Shown: piece after piece, positions 1-10,818 of the stretch
How the letters are laid out: each line of letters starts with the position of its first letter
Position numbering within the stretch: position 1 is the stretch's first letter
Position numbers and translations under genes: made by a program
From: Euglena gracilis
Taxonomy: Eukaryota; Euglenida; Euglenophyceae; Euglenales
Length of the DNA: 64,000 nt
Direction: 5' to 3'
NCBI GenBank assembly: GCA_039621445.1
Contig: CP154956.1
Location: 37,350,553 to 37,414,552 of the forward strand
Notes under the pieces: generated by a model
What the model saw: only the letters and a program-made list of their open reading frames with translations
The model's database searches: none
Told to the model about the DNA's origin: nothing

Positions 1-72
1 ACCCGCGGCGGGGATCGAACCCGCAATCTTCCGCTTAGGAAGCGGACGCCTTATCCATTAGGCCACGCAGGC
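1..72 (-). tRNA. tRNA-Arg (anticodon CCU)
   Basis: Read on the minus strand this folds as a tRNA. The acceptor arm is GCCTGCG against CGCGGGT. The anticodon stem TCCGC/GCGGA encloses loop TTCCTAA, which gives anticodon CCU for Arg codon AGG. The internal promoter boxes are present: an A box around TGGCCTAATGGA and a B box around GGTTCGATCC. No intron is visible. The 3' end falls on the first base of the window, so the discriminator base and the Pol III terminator lie outside. The G1-U72 wobble pair is also seen in other eukaryotic tRNA-Arg(CCU). Confidence 0.95.
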
Positions 73-1095
73 GATGGTTGATCACCGGACGGCACAGAAC
101 TTGGAGTTGGAGAAATCGCGCAAAAAAAGGTTTGGTCCACAACTCGACCAGACCATACTAGGTGTTTTCGCTGAGGGTTGGGGTGGCATTCATGTCATTC
201 AGCATGTCAACTGGATTTTAAAATGAAATTCAAATTTGAAGGTCTGAAAATTCGAAGATATACTCACAAAAAATTCTTTTGGGTTCAGGAAAGTCCCTGG
301 GGAGCCAGATCATCCTCCAGAAATTTGGGGCCCTCTGGGCCAGTGCACGCATTCCCCTTGCTTAGTTTTAGGGTCACAATAAAAAAGTCAGATGTGACCA
401 TGACACAAATTGTGAACAAAATGGCCAGAACATTGTGAACGTTTTCAAAATTCTTGGAAAATTTTTATGGAGAAAACTTTGTTTTTTTCCTCTCATAAAA
501 TTGAACAATTTGGTGCCATTCGCGCCATCCAGGACTTTTCAGCAAACACACAGCAAAAATTGCAAAATAAAGTTAGTTGGGTGTTGCTAACTTCCATTAT
601 CATCCTTTTTGGCAGCTTTTTCACATTTTTTGGAGGGTCCAGAACTTTTGACTGTACCTTTTGTAAATGAACCCATGTTATGTGCATGCCCTCCCCACAG
701 TTTGCATTCTGGGAACTCACACGTTGAGCAGTCTAACCACTCTGCAAAGTTGGGTCAAATTTCAGGAGTATTCAAATTGTATGCACCGCGGGTGTATTGG
801 TGTTGAAAGGGGGGCAGGCAGGCATTGCCACCCGAGCGCGGCTTGCACAATTTGAACAATGGGGGAAAATTCCATGCAAAATTGCAAATTTTGAAAGGAA
901 TTTCATTGAAATTCCAAATCATTCTGGTTTTTTAAGAATCAGGGGGAAAGGAGCAAATGTGATCATGATTGGAAAGGATGTGTTTTACAGACTGGCGCCA
1001 GAGGTACCTTTCGGCAGGTGCCGCGCTGCACTTTGGGCCTGCACGGGTGTCCCGACTGCCCCACAGTTTTTTTAAAAAAACCCAAAAACCCAAAT
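73..1095. other. Non-coding stretch, no gene recognised
   Basis: The DNA is AT-rich with several short open frames. None has a recognisable protein motif or the strong G/C third-position bias seen in the convincing exons of this window. The right end merges into the palindrome next to the decayed transposase. Confidence 0.6.
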
Positions 1096-1185
1096 GGGGT
1101 TAATTGAAGGAGTAGGGTTTGGTCGACATGGCCACGTTGCGCAACCAGGCCGTGGCGACCTAACCCTACTCCTTCGATTAACCCC
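1096..1185. repeat. 90-bp near-perfect palindrome beside the transposase relic
   Basis: The left arm starts GGGGTTAATTGAAGGAGTAG and the right arm ends with its complement (CTACTCCTTCGATTAACCCC), with only a few mismatches. The centre (gccacgttgcgcaaccaggccgtggc, split around 1140) is itself palindromic. It lies just past the 3' end of the minus-strand transposase relic, so it may be part of that transposon's end. A matching copy at the other end was not found. Confidence 0.75.
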
Positions 1186-1254
1186 AATTACCATTTTTTG
1201 GGGGGTGGCAAGGAGAATATGGAGGGGGAGGGACAGAGAAAGACGGCCCTTCGA

Positions 1255-2020
1255 AAAGTTATGGCCCCACCGCTCGGGAAACCGGTGTGCATTGCGCCAC
1301 TTGGCCAGGCCCCACACCGCTCGATGAGTTGGGTGTGGGCCCCGGTTAGTGGGTCGATGAAATTGTACGTGTGGTTGACTGTCAGGTGCTTATATCCCGC
1401 GCGCCGGAGCTCCCGGGAGGAGAACCCGGCCCAGCAGTCGGACATCACCGTCCTGCCCGGCGCGACGCGCCTTCAGGACCCGCGTGAGCGTGCGGGCCGT
1501 GCGGTCGGTGGTCATGAACATCTCGCGGGTTCTGCGGCAGACGCCGCCGAACACCCACTGCGCGGGCAGCACGCGGCCCTTGTTCCCCTTCCGCTTGGAG
1601 AACAGCGACTGGTCCACCTCGACCACGCGGCCTGGGCCGCCGATGCGGCCCAGCTGGCAGTTGTCCTCGAGGTCCTGCACCGCCACCTCGCGCAGGTACG
1701 AGCACCAGTCCGTGGTTCCCTCCGCGCCAGGGCCCTGTCGTGGTGCCCCCCTGTACGCCTCGGCAGGGCCCTGGGGCGTGCGACATGTCCAACTCGCGCT
1801 GGGCCCACCGAAAGGACACGTTCTCATGCGCCCACTGGCACATGAACTGGATCGCCCGGACGAAGTCCAGCCGCCCGAACTCGAACCAGGTGCCGGTGCG
1901 TGCGGCGGCAGGTGCGGTCCGGGCAGCGCCACAACACCCAGGCCGTAGGACAGCACCATGTCCGTCCCGCACAGGCACGTCCGTGCCTGGTGCAGCGACC
2001 CGTGCCGCTGAAGCAACTCG
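1255..2020 (-). pseudogene. Decayed IS1595/Merlin-type DDE transposase
   Basis: Transposase of the ISXO2/IS1595 group, known in eukaryotes as Merlin; intact members cut and paste DNA. Reading from about 2020 leftwards: a zinc-ribbon remnant (CLCG...CPDRTC); a helix segment ending QRELDM; the first catalytic Asp in VVEVDQSLFSKRKGNKGRV; the block QWVFGGVCRRTREMF; the second Asp in SDCWAGFSSRELRRAGYKHL; VNHTYNF; and an Ile-Glu-Arg followed by LWGLAKWRN. These pieces lie in at least three reading frames, so frameshifts have inactivated the gene. The body is GC-rich, unlike its flanks. Terminal repeats are not certain; the palindrome at 1096-1185 is a candidate end. The family call is strong and the non-functional call is strong. 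Confidence 0.9.
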
Positions 2021-2109
2021 ACTGCCTCACGCTGAGAGCGCGGAAGCTCAAGGGAGCGCACTGTGCGGGTCCGCACACTGCGAAAACCACAAAAACAGGG
2101 TGTCATGCG

Positions 2110-3390
2110 ATAACCAAAAAAGTGGGGGGGGGGCGTCGTGCGATAACAGACAAGTACCTCTGTTTATTATCAGGCCTCATTACGATAAACATATTGGACA
2201 AATTCACATTTTCTGAAAAACCTGTCATTGATGCAAAACCCACTGGCTGAATCAATCATGCCCCTGTTTGTTTCACGTTTTTCCTGACGTGGGGAAACCC
2301 ATGACTGTTGAATGGTTTGTTTTAAAGCCCCCCCTCCCAGGGTTTGGTTTTGCCGCCCACTTTTTAATAAAAAAAATCATGCCTGAGCCCAGCGTTCAGC
2401 CTGAAAGCGGGTTCACCCACGGGGCCGCCGAAGGAGGGTGTTGCCCCCGTGCCCCCCCCCCCGTGTCCCCCCCGGTTGAGGACTACAAAGCCCTCAAAGC
2501 CCTCGAGGTTTGCTCTTGCCATGCAGACTTCTGCACACAATGCATGCTCCCATTTTCCATATTTTGTCTCCTTTTTTGTGATTCCAAGGGAAGCTGGTTG
2601 TTTGGCGGATTGGCAGCCCCCCCCCCCCCCCCCCCCTTGGGGGTGGGTCGGGACACGGGGGGGGGGGGACACAGGGGGGACATCCCGGTTTTTATGGAAA
2701 ATTATCACCACGGATGCTTGCACGGCAAAGACACAGTGGTTGAATCTTAACCAAGGGTTCATTCGTCACAGAACAACATCATCGGATTTAAATGAACTGC
2801 CAGCTGTGGAATAGCTTGAATTTGAATTTGAAGGTGTCTTCGAGTGCCCTAGGATGCAGTGCAACCCCACTTTGTCTAAAATTATTTGATGGAATGAAAT
2901 GAATTTAGGCCTGGAATAATGTCAGAAGATCTGCATGAATATTCAGGTTTGAAATTGCCCCCAAAGGAACCAGTTTGTTGGCATGCAGAGGGATGAACAC
3001 AAGTTGATTTTTTTTGCATTTGTTTTGAACCCTGAATCGATTAGGTCTCTGACAACCCTGTTCAAGTGTTTTTGCAATGTATTTTTGGTGCGGGCTACCA
3101 ATAAAATGTCGAAATAAGATTCCTTTTTTCCTCCAAAGTTTTTTGAATGTCTTCATGACTGACTCAAAACATTGGGGCATCACATTCGGGCCAGAACAGC
3201 CTGCCCAGGGCTGTTGTATTTCCTATTCAGCTTTTGGATCCTCCAAGGGTGCTATGGACAATGATTACACCTAAATTCTGTCAACGCGGCTTGCGTACAA
3301 AATGGTAGTTCAAATTCGCACGTTTCAAAAGGTTGTCAATTTGTCAGTTCTGAACTTTGAATTTGAACATTTTTTGGAAGGGTTGAGACA
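2110..3390. other. Non-coding DNA with G and C runs
   Basis: No gene recognised. The stretch around 2445-2690 has long poly-C and poly-G runs facing each other, which could form a hairpin. The remainder to 3390 is AT-rich without a recognisable product. Confidence 0.6.
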
Positions 3391-3800
3391 TAGTGGGCAC
3401 GCCTGTTTTTTTTGAAATTGTTTTTTTTTGTTTTTTTTATTTCTAACAATGTTTTTTTTAAAAAAAACAAAAAAAACGCCCACTAGGTTTTGCAAAGAAA
3501 AATTTTTGAATGCGTATTTTCGGTCATTTTTGCAACTTCTGGGTCAGTTTTGCCAAAGTCTACCTCCCATAAAAAATGGAAAAAGTAATAAAATTGCATT
3601 TTTTCTGCTTTTTTGGATGTTTTCGACCATTTTTGGCACTTTTTTGAACTGAGTAGGATTCAAAGTATGGTTTGGGTGTTTCATAATGAGTTTTCTCAAT
3701 GAAATTTCCCTTTTGTTTTTTTGATGTTGTATATTGTTTTTTTTTTAATAAAAATATGTTATATTGTTTTTTTTAAAAAAAACAAAAAAAATGCCCACTA
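3391..3800. repeat. A/T-tract element(s) bounded by TAGTGGGC / GCCCACTA
   Basis: TAGTGGGC occurs at 3391 and its complement GCCCACTA at 3478 and again at 3793. The inside is made of alternating poly-T and poly-A runs (for example a T-run then A-run near 3450-3475 and again near 3760-3790). Either a 95-bp hairpin element or a 410-bp element with short terminal inverted repeats fits. A similar T/A block without the terminal word lies at 3945-3995. Confidence 0.5.
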
Positions 3801-4099
3801 TGGGTTGAGTCAGCACATGTTCCTGTTGCGGACAACACCATATAATGATTAGAACAGCAGAAAACAACCGATAACTCTGATAATTGCGGATTATTAGCAC
3901 ATCAAAATGATGCGGATGATCATGACTCAACAAGGTTGACGGCTTGTTTTTTTTATAAAAAAAACATGTTTTTAATAAAAAAACAAAAAAAATGTCATGG
4001 AGGGTTTGGAGGAAAATTTTTTGCAATGTTTTCCCTCGAAAAAGGTTCATTTTTTATCTCTGCAGCATTCATTTTTTTTTGGGTTGAAAGCTTTGCACC

Positions 4100-5530
4100 A
4101 GAAAACACAGATTTGGAAATACCAACCCCCCCCCTCTATTTGGCCGCCCTCCGGGCGGCCCGGACCCCCCTTCTGGCCAATTAGGGGGGGGGGACAATTA
4201 GGGGGGGTTACCCCTAACCCCCCCCCCTAATTGGCCACCTGGACCCCGTCCTTTGCAGTCGCGAACCACCTAAAACACCCGAATAAAGACATTTTCCGTT
4301 GAAATGAGTAACCCCCCCCCCTAATTGGCCACCTGGGCTCTGGCCAATTAGGGGGGGGGGGACAAACAGAGGGGGGGGGTTGGTACTTTCACACATAAAA
4401 AAAAACTTTAGAGGGGGTGTTCCCCCATGACCAACCCCCCGGCCCCAAGCGAGAAATTGGTGATGGACTTTTTGGTGGTCGCCAGCGACATTTTCTAGCG
4501 ACTGGTCGCTAGCGACCACCAATTTTAAATCCCCCCCCCTCTTAAGCCCCCCCCAAAAAATTCATTCAAATATGAAAGAAAATGACTCGAAACCCACCCA
4601 AATGCCTTCAGAAACCCCCATTCGGGGGTCCATTTGCAAAAAAATTTTGGTAATATCTTCTTTTTGCGGCAGTTCTGTGAAACTTGTCTTTGTCCAGGAG
4701 TTAAGGAGCACGATTCGGCCATCTTTGTCTTGCACACACAAGGGGATTTTGCCGTCCCCCCCCCCCGGACCCCGACCCGTAGGCCAACTAAGTTCGCATA
4801 TCGGCATTCACACGGGAGCGCGGGTCTGCTAGAAATCCCACTGGCCAAATTTGGACTTGCTGCAGTCCAGCCCACCCCCGCGGGGGTACTGCAATCCCGA
4901 AAGCAAAAGCCTGGTCTGGATCAGCCCAGGCGAATATCTCTTGAAAACTGTCATTTTTGGGCCCAGAGAGCACCACCCATCCCAAAACTTGACCCCCCCC
5001 ATGGGGGTGGGAGGTGGGTCGGACCCGGGAGGGACACCCCCAGTGCCACCCTAAACGATGGGGGGATGAAGCGGCTTTGTGCGTAAAAAAAAAAAAAAAA
5101 AAGGGGGGGGTGGGATTTCTGCTGTCCCAGCCGGCTCCGTCGGAAAATCGCGGGTGACCAAATTGCGGGTCGGGTCGACCTGTGGTCGGCCCGACCTGTG
5201 TGGGTGGCTTATCGACTTGTGTGGGTCGGGCCGACCAGGTCGGGCCGACCCACAATATTCCGCACTACCCCCCCTTTGGAAAATTAAGCCCCCCCCCCTG
5301 AAAAAAACTTATGTCCAAATCACCCCAAAACCAGTCAAAACCCACTTAAATGGCTCCAGAACCCTCCAATCGGGGGTGAATATGCAAAAACTTGGGGGAA
5401 AATGCCCATTTTTTGCCACTTTTTGGGGAAAGCATAGGGGGTTCTTCAGCCCGGAATCCCCCCTGGTAGTCAATCAGGGGGGGGGTGAAATTTTTTTCAA
5501 AGGGGGGGCGTTTGGTCAATTAGGGGGGGG
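4100..5530. repeat. Patchwork of G/C-run repeats with AATTAGGGGGG ends
   Basis: The word AATTAGGGGGG or its complement recurs (near 4183, 4197, 4226, 4320, 4349 and, outside this block, 5518, 6481 and 6529), often facing an inverted partner. This suggests remnants of elements whose ends begin with that word. The block 4470-4520 carries the GGTCGCTAGCGACC palindrome that recurs later. No coding region is recognised. Confidence 0.5.
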
Positions 5531-5543
5531 GGTTTCTATATCG

Positions 5544-5665
5544 AACTGTGTCCCAGACGCCGGTTCGGGCGGGAAACCTGTGCCTGGGACGCCGGTTCTG
5601 TCGGTTTCCCGAACCGGCGTCCCAGGCACAGGTTTCCCGCCCGAACCGGCGTCTGGGACACAGTT
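5544..5665. repeat. Perfect 55-bp-arm hairpin of the GCCGGTTCGGGC family
   Basis: The left arm at 5544-5598 and right arm at 5611-5665 are exact reverse complements, leaving a 12-base loop. The arms begin AACTGTGTCCCAGACGCCGG. Related, less perfect hairpins lie at 6360-6460 and 6740-6800. The family continues through the tandem array and at 20330-20440, 20900-21010, 27661-27785 and 30347-30404. Confidence 0.9.
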
Positions 5666-5809
5666 TTGAAACCGTGGCTAGGGGGCTCCGGTTTCATGCC
5701 CGAACCGGCGGCTAGGGAATCACGGCCAATTTCGTCCAAAATACCCATGTTTGGGGCAGTTTGGGGCGATTTTGGCCCAGATGGGCCGCCGGTCAAAAAT
5801 GGCAGATTT

Positions 5810-6340
5810 CATACTTATAAAGCCATGTTACCCATTAATTGAAAGCTCTTTTAAAGGGCTTTCGACAGATGGCAACAGGATTCGGCCATAATGCACGCAG
5901 CGCTTATTTTCAGCGATCGTGTATTCCAAAATTTGACATCCTAATTCGCCAAATCCCACAGCTCAGGTTGCATGTTGCAGATCAAACGAAAGGTCTCGCC
6001 AACATCTTTCGCTTGGTACCCACAGAACACAGCCAGATTGCAAAGCGCCCTCAAAATCAGCGATCGCATTTTTCCGCATTTTTCGGACCCCATTTGCATA
6101 TCTGAAATTCCACTTTTCAGCTGCCATGTTGCCCATCAATCGAAAGCTCTTCTCAAGGGCTTTCCGCAGATGGCCTTAGATTTCTGCCATGCTGCGTGGT
6201 ATTCTATTTCAGAAATTCTCCAAAACTGGCCAAAAGGAAATTTTTGCTCAAAAAACCCCAATTTTTGGCCCAAGACCACCCAAAAACTGCTAAAATATGA
6301 ATACCACCTGTCTACAAACCCTTTTGGACACTTTTTGGCA
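5810..6340. repeat. Dispersed repeat, about 0.5 kb, five locations
   Basis: It carries the words GAAAGCTCTT, CAGATGGC, TTTTCAGCGATCG and AAATTTGACATC. The same order, in one or the other orientation, recurs at about 11510-11890, 12290-12460 (and each array copy), 20500-20790 and 33110-33560. Copies are diverged and have no conserved reading frame, so this looks like an old interspersed repeat. Ends are not defined. Confidence 0.7.
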
Positions 6341-6974
6341 CTTTTTATTTTGGGTCCCCCAGACGCCGGTTTCACGCCGGTTCGGTCTGGGACGCCGGTT
6401 CGGCGCAGAAATTTCCCGCCCGAACCGGCGTCCCAGACGCCGGTTCGGGCATGAAACCGGAGCCCCCAGACACGGTTTCAATTAGGGGGGGGGGTGGTAA
6501 CAAAATCTCTGAGGGGGTCAATCAAGTCAATTAGGGGGGGGGGGGAACAAAATCCCTTTGCAGCCGGACCTTTTTGTGTGCATGCGCAATCAGACACCCA
6601 TTGTCGGAGGGCGCCCTTGGTCGTCTAGCGGGGGGGGGGGGGGCTGCCGCCCATCAGGGGGCCCCCTTCGGGGGCCCCTCCTGAACACGTTTTCAGGCTG
6701 AAATCTGGGCTCACCCACAATTTGTGTGTAGAAACCGTGTATTGGGGCTCTGGCTTCACGCCCAAACCGGCGTCCAGAAGCCGGTTCGGGCGGGAAGACG
6801 GCGTCCAAGCAGGGCTCTAGGCGGTAGACTGGGGAGGGGTCCTGGGTGGTCGGCCGACTAGTCGGCCGACCACCCAACTGGTCGGCCGACTAGGCCTGGT
6901 CGGCAGCTAGTCGGCGAGACGGGGGGGGGGGGGGGGGGGGGGTTAGGGGGGGGGTGGGGTTTTTCTTTCCTAAT

Positions 6975-7006
<32 letters not shown>

Positions 7007-7648
7007 CTTTTGTTTTGTTCTTTTTATGAAGAAAATTGTATGCAAACTAGTCGGTGGCTAGTCGGTGGTCATAAAAATGGACTGTGGCGGGTCCAAACCA
7101 CCCGGAAATGGTCCGGATGGGTCCAAATAAGTGCCTTACACCAACAAGAACACCCTCAGATGGAAATCTTTGGTCGGTGGGGGGTTGGTAGGCCCCTTGA
7201 TGGGGTCCGGAGGGGTAAAAAACCAATGACGAAACAGGGATTACATGAAAACTCCCCCTTCCACCCCCACAAAATCCCTTCTGTGTTGGCATCATACTCA
7301 GGGGCTAAGTCATTTTGTGGCTCACTTTGTCATAGGCGGTGGGGGGGTGGGGCTGGCCCCCCCCCCCCCACCCCCCCCTCAAATAACAAAATCCCTTCTA
7401 TGTTGGCAATATACTTGGAGGGCTAAGTCCTTTTTGTGCAAAATTTGACTTATATACAACGGGGAGAGGTGTTCTTTTGCCAAAAGTGGCCCAAAATGGA
7501 CATTTTGCCCCCAGTTTTTTGCATATTCACCCCCGATTGGGGGGTTCTGGAGCTATTTGGATGGGTTTTGACTGGTGTTGAGGTGATTTGGAAAAAAGTT
7601 TTTTCTCAGGGGGGGGGCTTAAAAGTCGGCGAAACTGGCCCGTAACTA

Positions 7649-8242
7649 CCTCCCCCCCCCCTTGTCCAACGACCGGGCTTGTCTAACGACCACCCCCCCG
7701 GTCAGAGACGATCTTTTTGTATACGATGTTGGTTCGGCCAAAATTGCTAAAAGTTGGCTAAAAACAGTCAAAAATAGCCCAAAATTGCCTAAAATGGCCA
7801 AAGGATGGCCAAAAGTGCCCAAAAAGTTGCCAAAAATAGCAAAAATATGGCAAAATGGCCAAAAGTAGCCAAAAACAGCCTAAAGTGGCCAAAAATGGGC
7901 AAAGGGGGCCAAAGTGTGGCCAACAGTTGCCAAAAGTGGCCAAAAGCGACCAAACATGGCAAAAAGCGGTCAAAAATGCCTAAAAATTCCCAAAAGTGCC
8001 CCAAAAATGTCCAAAAATGGCCAAAAGTGGCCAACCGTAGTCAAGAAATAGCATAAATGGCCAAAAACAGCCCCAAAATGGCCATATACCCCTATCTATG
8101 GTAAATTTTCCTCCGACTTGGGGTCCACCCCCCTTGTCTAACGACCACCCCCCCTGGTCGGAGACGAACATTGGCCATTTTAGCGACCGCCCCCCCGGTC
8201 GGAGACGAACATTAGTGGTCGTTGGACAAGGGGGGGGGGAGG
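7649..8242. mobile_element. 594-bp TIR element with TA target duplication
   Basis: The ends read CCTCCCCCCCCCCTTGTCCA and its complement, with TA on both sides. The uninterrupted target is visible in the tandem array, where GTAACTACATTAGAG runs straight through (11342, 13937, 16556, 19164). The interior is a degenerate run of TGGCCAAAA-like words. There is no coding capacity, so it is non-autonomous. TA targets are typical of Tc1/mariner-type elements. Related ends occur near 8110-8160, 52915 and 55160-55700. Confidence 0.85.
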
Positions 8243-8512
8243 TACATTAGAGTGGGTAGTCGGCCGACCACCCACTACACCCCCCCCCGTCTCGCCGACT
8301 AGCTGCCGACCAGGCCTAGTCGGCCGACCAGTTGGGTGGTCGGCCGACCAGTTGGGTGGTCGGCCGACTGGTCGGCCGACCACCCAACTGGTCGGCCGAC
8401 CACCCAACTGGTCGGCCGACTAGGCCTGGTCGGCAGCTAGTCGGCGAGACGGGGGGGGGGGTAGTGGGTGGTCGGCGGATTAGTCGGCCGACCACCCACT
8501 CTAATGTAGTTA
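8243..8512. repeat. Long foldback palindrome of GTCGGCCGAC words
   Basis: The two halves are near-exact reverse complements meeting near 8370. The outer ends are ACATTAGAGTGGG and CCCACTCTAATGT. The arms are built from GGTCGGCCGACCA/ACTGGTCGGCCGAC words plus GTCTCGCCGACTAGC. Inverted similarity continues beyond the ends (AACTGGCCCGTAACTA). Single arms recur at 6845-6930, 11340-11480, 13945-14100, 16560-16725 and 19170-19330. Two-armed versions are at 22330-22440 and 23610-23750. Confidence 0.85.
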
Positions 8513-9165
8513 CGGGCCAGTCTAGCCGACTTTTTATGAAGAAAATTGTATGCAAACTAGTCGGTGGCTAGTCGGTGGTCATAAAAATGGACTGTGGCGG
8601 GTCCAAACCACCCGGAAATGGTCCGGATGGGTCCAAATAAGTGCTTTACACCAACAAGAACACCCTCAGATGGAAATCTTTGGTCGGTGGGGGGTTGGTG
8701 GGCCCCTTGATGGGGTCCGGAGGGGTAAAAAACCAATGACGAAACAGGGATTACATGAAAACTCCCCCTTCCACCCCCACAAAATCCCTTCTGTGTTGGC
8801 ATCATACTCAGGGGCTAAGTCATTTTGTGGCTCACTTTGTCATAGGGGGGGGGGGGTGGGCTCCGCCCCCCCCCCGCACCCCCCCCTCAAATAACAAAAT
8901 CCCTTCTATGTTGGCAATATACTTGGAGGGCTAAGTCCTTTTTGTGCAAAATTTGACTTATATACAACGGGGAGAGGTGTTCTTTTGCCAAAAGTGGCCC
9001 AAAATGGACATTTTGCCCCCAGTTTTTTGCATATTCACCCCCGATTGGGGGGTTCTGGAGCTATTTGGATGGGTTTTGACTGGTGTTGAGGTGATTTGGA
9101 AAAAAGTTTTTTCTCAGGGGGGGGGCTTAAAAGTCGGCGAAACTGGCCCGTAACTACCTCCCTCC

Positions 9166-10098
9166 CCTGCACCCCCCTCAGGGGGGGTGCAGGGGGGGGG
9201 GGCGGCAGCCCCCCTCCCCCGCTAGACGACCAAGGGCGCCGAAGGCGCCTTAGGACTGTTTTGTTTACGGTGCGCATGGCATTACATGCGCGCATGGCCC
9301 TGGGTCGGTTACCCCCCGGAAGGGATTTTGTTATTGGACAATTTTCCGCTCGGAGCCGTTTTTGTGGCTCACGGGGGGGGGGGGGTGCTCCGCCCCCCCC
9401 CTGCACCCCCCCCTCAAATAACAAAATCCCTTCTATGTTGGCAACATACTCCGGGGTTAAGTCGTTTTTGTGGCTCACTTTGGCATAGGCGGGGGGGGGG
9501 TCCGCCCCCCCCGCACCTCCCCCTCAAATAACAAAATCCCTTCTATGGTGGCAACATACTCCGACGTTAAAGTCGTTTTTGTGGGCTCATTGCGGATTAT
9601 TGGCCGTGGAACTTTTGGTGGTCGCTAGCGACCGGTCGCCAGCGACCATTGGTCACGGTCGACCGACCATTGGTGGTCGCTAGCGACCGGTCGCTACCAC
9701 CAATATTTCGACCACCCCCCCATTCAGAATATTTTTAAGCCCCCCCCCAATAGGATTTTATTGCAAAACCCCCAAGTTGTACTGCAAAACGATGCTACCA
9801 GGGCCAGGCGCGGATGTAATGCCACGCACAGTGAACAAACAGTCCTAAGGTGCCTTCGGTCGTCTAGCGGGTGGGGGGGGGGCGGGGAGGGCGGGGGGGT
9901 GCAGGGGGGGGGGGGGGGGGGGCTTCCGGCCCCCCCCCAGCACCCCCCCGCACCCCCCCCCCCGCCCTCCAATAACAAAATCCCTTCCGGGGGTAACCGA
10001 CCCAGGGCCATGCGCGCATGTAATGCCACGCGCACCGTAAACAAAACAGTCCTAAGGCGCCTTCGGCGCCCTTGGTCGTCTAACGGGGGGGGCGGCCG

Positions 10099-10134
<36 letters not shown>

Positions 10135-10818
10135 CCCGCCATGGAACTTTTGGTGGTCGCCAGCGACCGAATTCTGGCGACCACCAATAATTCGACCACC
10201 CCCCCCCTGTGAAGGAAAAATTTCCCTCGGAGAAAAACATGAAATTTTATCAAAAATTCCTTTTTCTGCTTTTAGGATCTTGCACGAAATCAGACAATGT
10301 TACGTTACTTTGTCAAGAGGGCGGTACGGGGGTCCGGGGGGGGGGGGGCGGCAGGGGGGGGTGGGCGGGGGCGGGGGGGGGGGGGTGGCATTACCCTCAC
10401 CCGCATGGTATTTTTTGTCAAATTTGCTTTACCCCCCCTCAAAGTGGCCACTTTCGTTTGGTGCCAAAGCCCAAAATTTTTTTGGGGCCCCATGGGTCGG
10501 TTACCCCACGGAAGGGATTTTGTTATTGGAGGGTGGGGGGGGTGCGGGGGGGGGGGGGGGGCGAGCCCCCCCCCCCCCCCGCTAGACGACCAAGGGCGCC
10601 GAAGGCGCCTTAGGACTGTTTTTGTTTACGGTGCGCGTGGCATTACATGCGCGCATGGCCCAGGGTCGGTTACCCCCCAGAGGAGATTTTGTTATTGGAG
10701 GGCGGGAGGTGGGTGCGGGGGGGGGCGGCAGCCCCCCCCCCCCCCCCCCCCCCGCTAGACGACCAAGGGCGCCGAAGGCGCCTTAGGACTGTTTTGTTTA
10801 CGGTGCGCGTGGCATTAC
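9166..10818. repeat. Scrambled copies of array modules in both orientations
   Basis: It contains direct and inverted copies of a module running from GGGCGCCGAAGGCGCC to GGGATTTTGTTATTGG (plus strand near 9230, 10587 and 10762; minus strand near 9975-10080), separated by G/C runs. A plus-oriented copy of the segment at 10200-10480 appears inverted in each array unit (for example 12860-13180). The GGTCGCTAGCGACC palindrome occurs at 9620-9705 and 10150-10195. No gene is recognised. Confidence 0.7.

Larger units (their letters stand above)
7021..9165. repeat. 1.5-kb direct duplication (copy 2 partial)
   Basis: The segment starting TTTTTATGAAGAAAATTGTA at 7021 recurs at 8531, giving a period near 1510 bases, with near identity through about 9150. 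Copy 1 contains the 594-bp insertion at 7649-8242. The terminal 260 bases (from CAAATAACAAAATCCC to AACTGGCCCGTAACTA) are also shared with every unit of the 2.6-kb array. A diverged inverted copy of the first part lies at 23340-23560. Confidence 0.85.

Noticed and set aside
1198-1845. Plus-strand open frame of 215 codons across the transposase relic
   Set aside because: It is the antisense of a recognisable minus-strand transposase.
7010-7426. Open frame starting MQTSRWLVGGHKNG, repeated at 8550 and, diverged, on the minus strand at 23344-23553
   Set aside because: The opposite strand is equally open and equally conserved, there is no codon bias, and similarity follows DNA repeat boundaries. 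It is repeat DNA rather than a protein.
7662-8056. Lys/Trp/Pro-rich open frames (WPKVAKN-like repeats)
   Set aside because: They are translations of the degenerate TGGCCAAAA run inside a non-autonomous element.
9230-9330. GGCGCCGAAGGCGCC module as a possible tRNA-derived SINE
   Set aside because: No recognisable A and B boxes or cloverleaf could be drawn. The module is simply palindromic.
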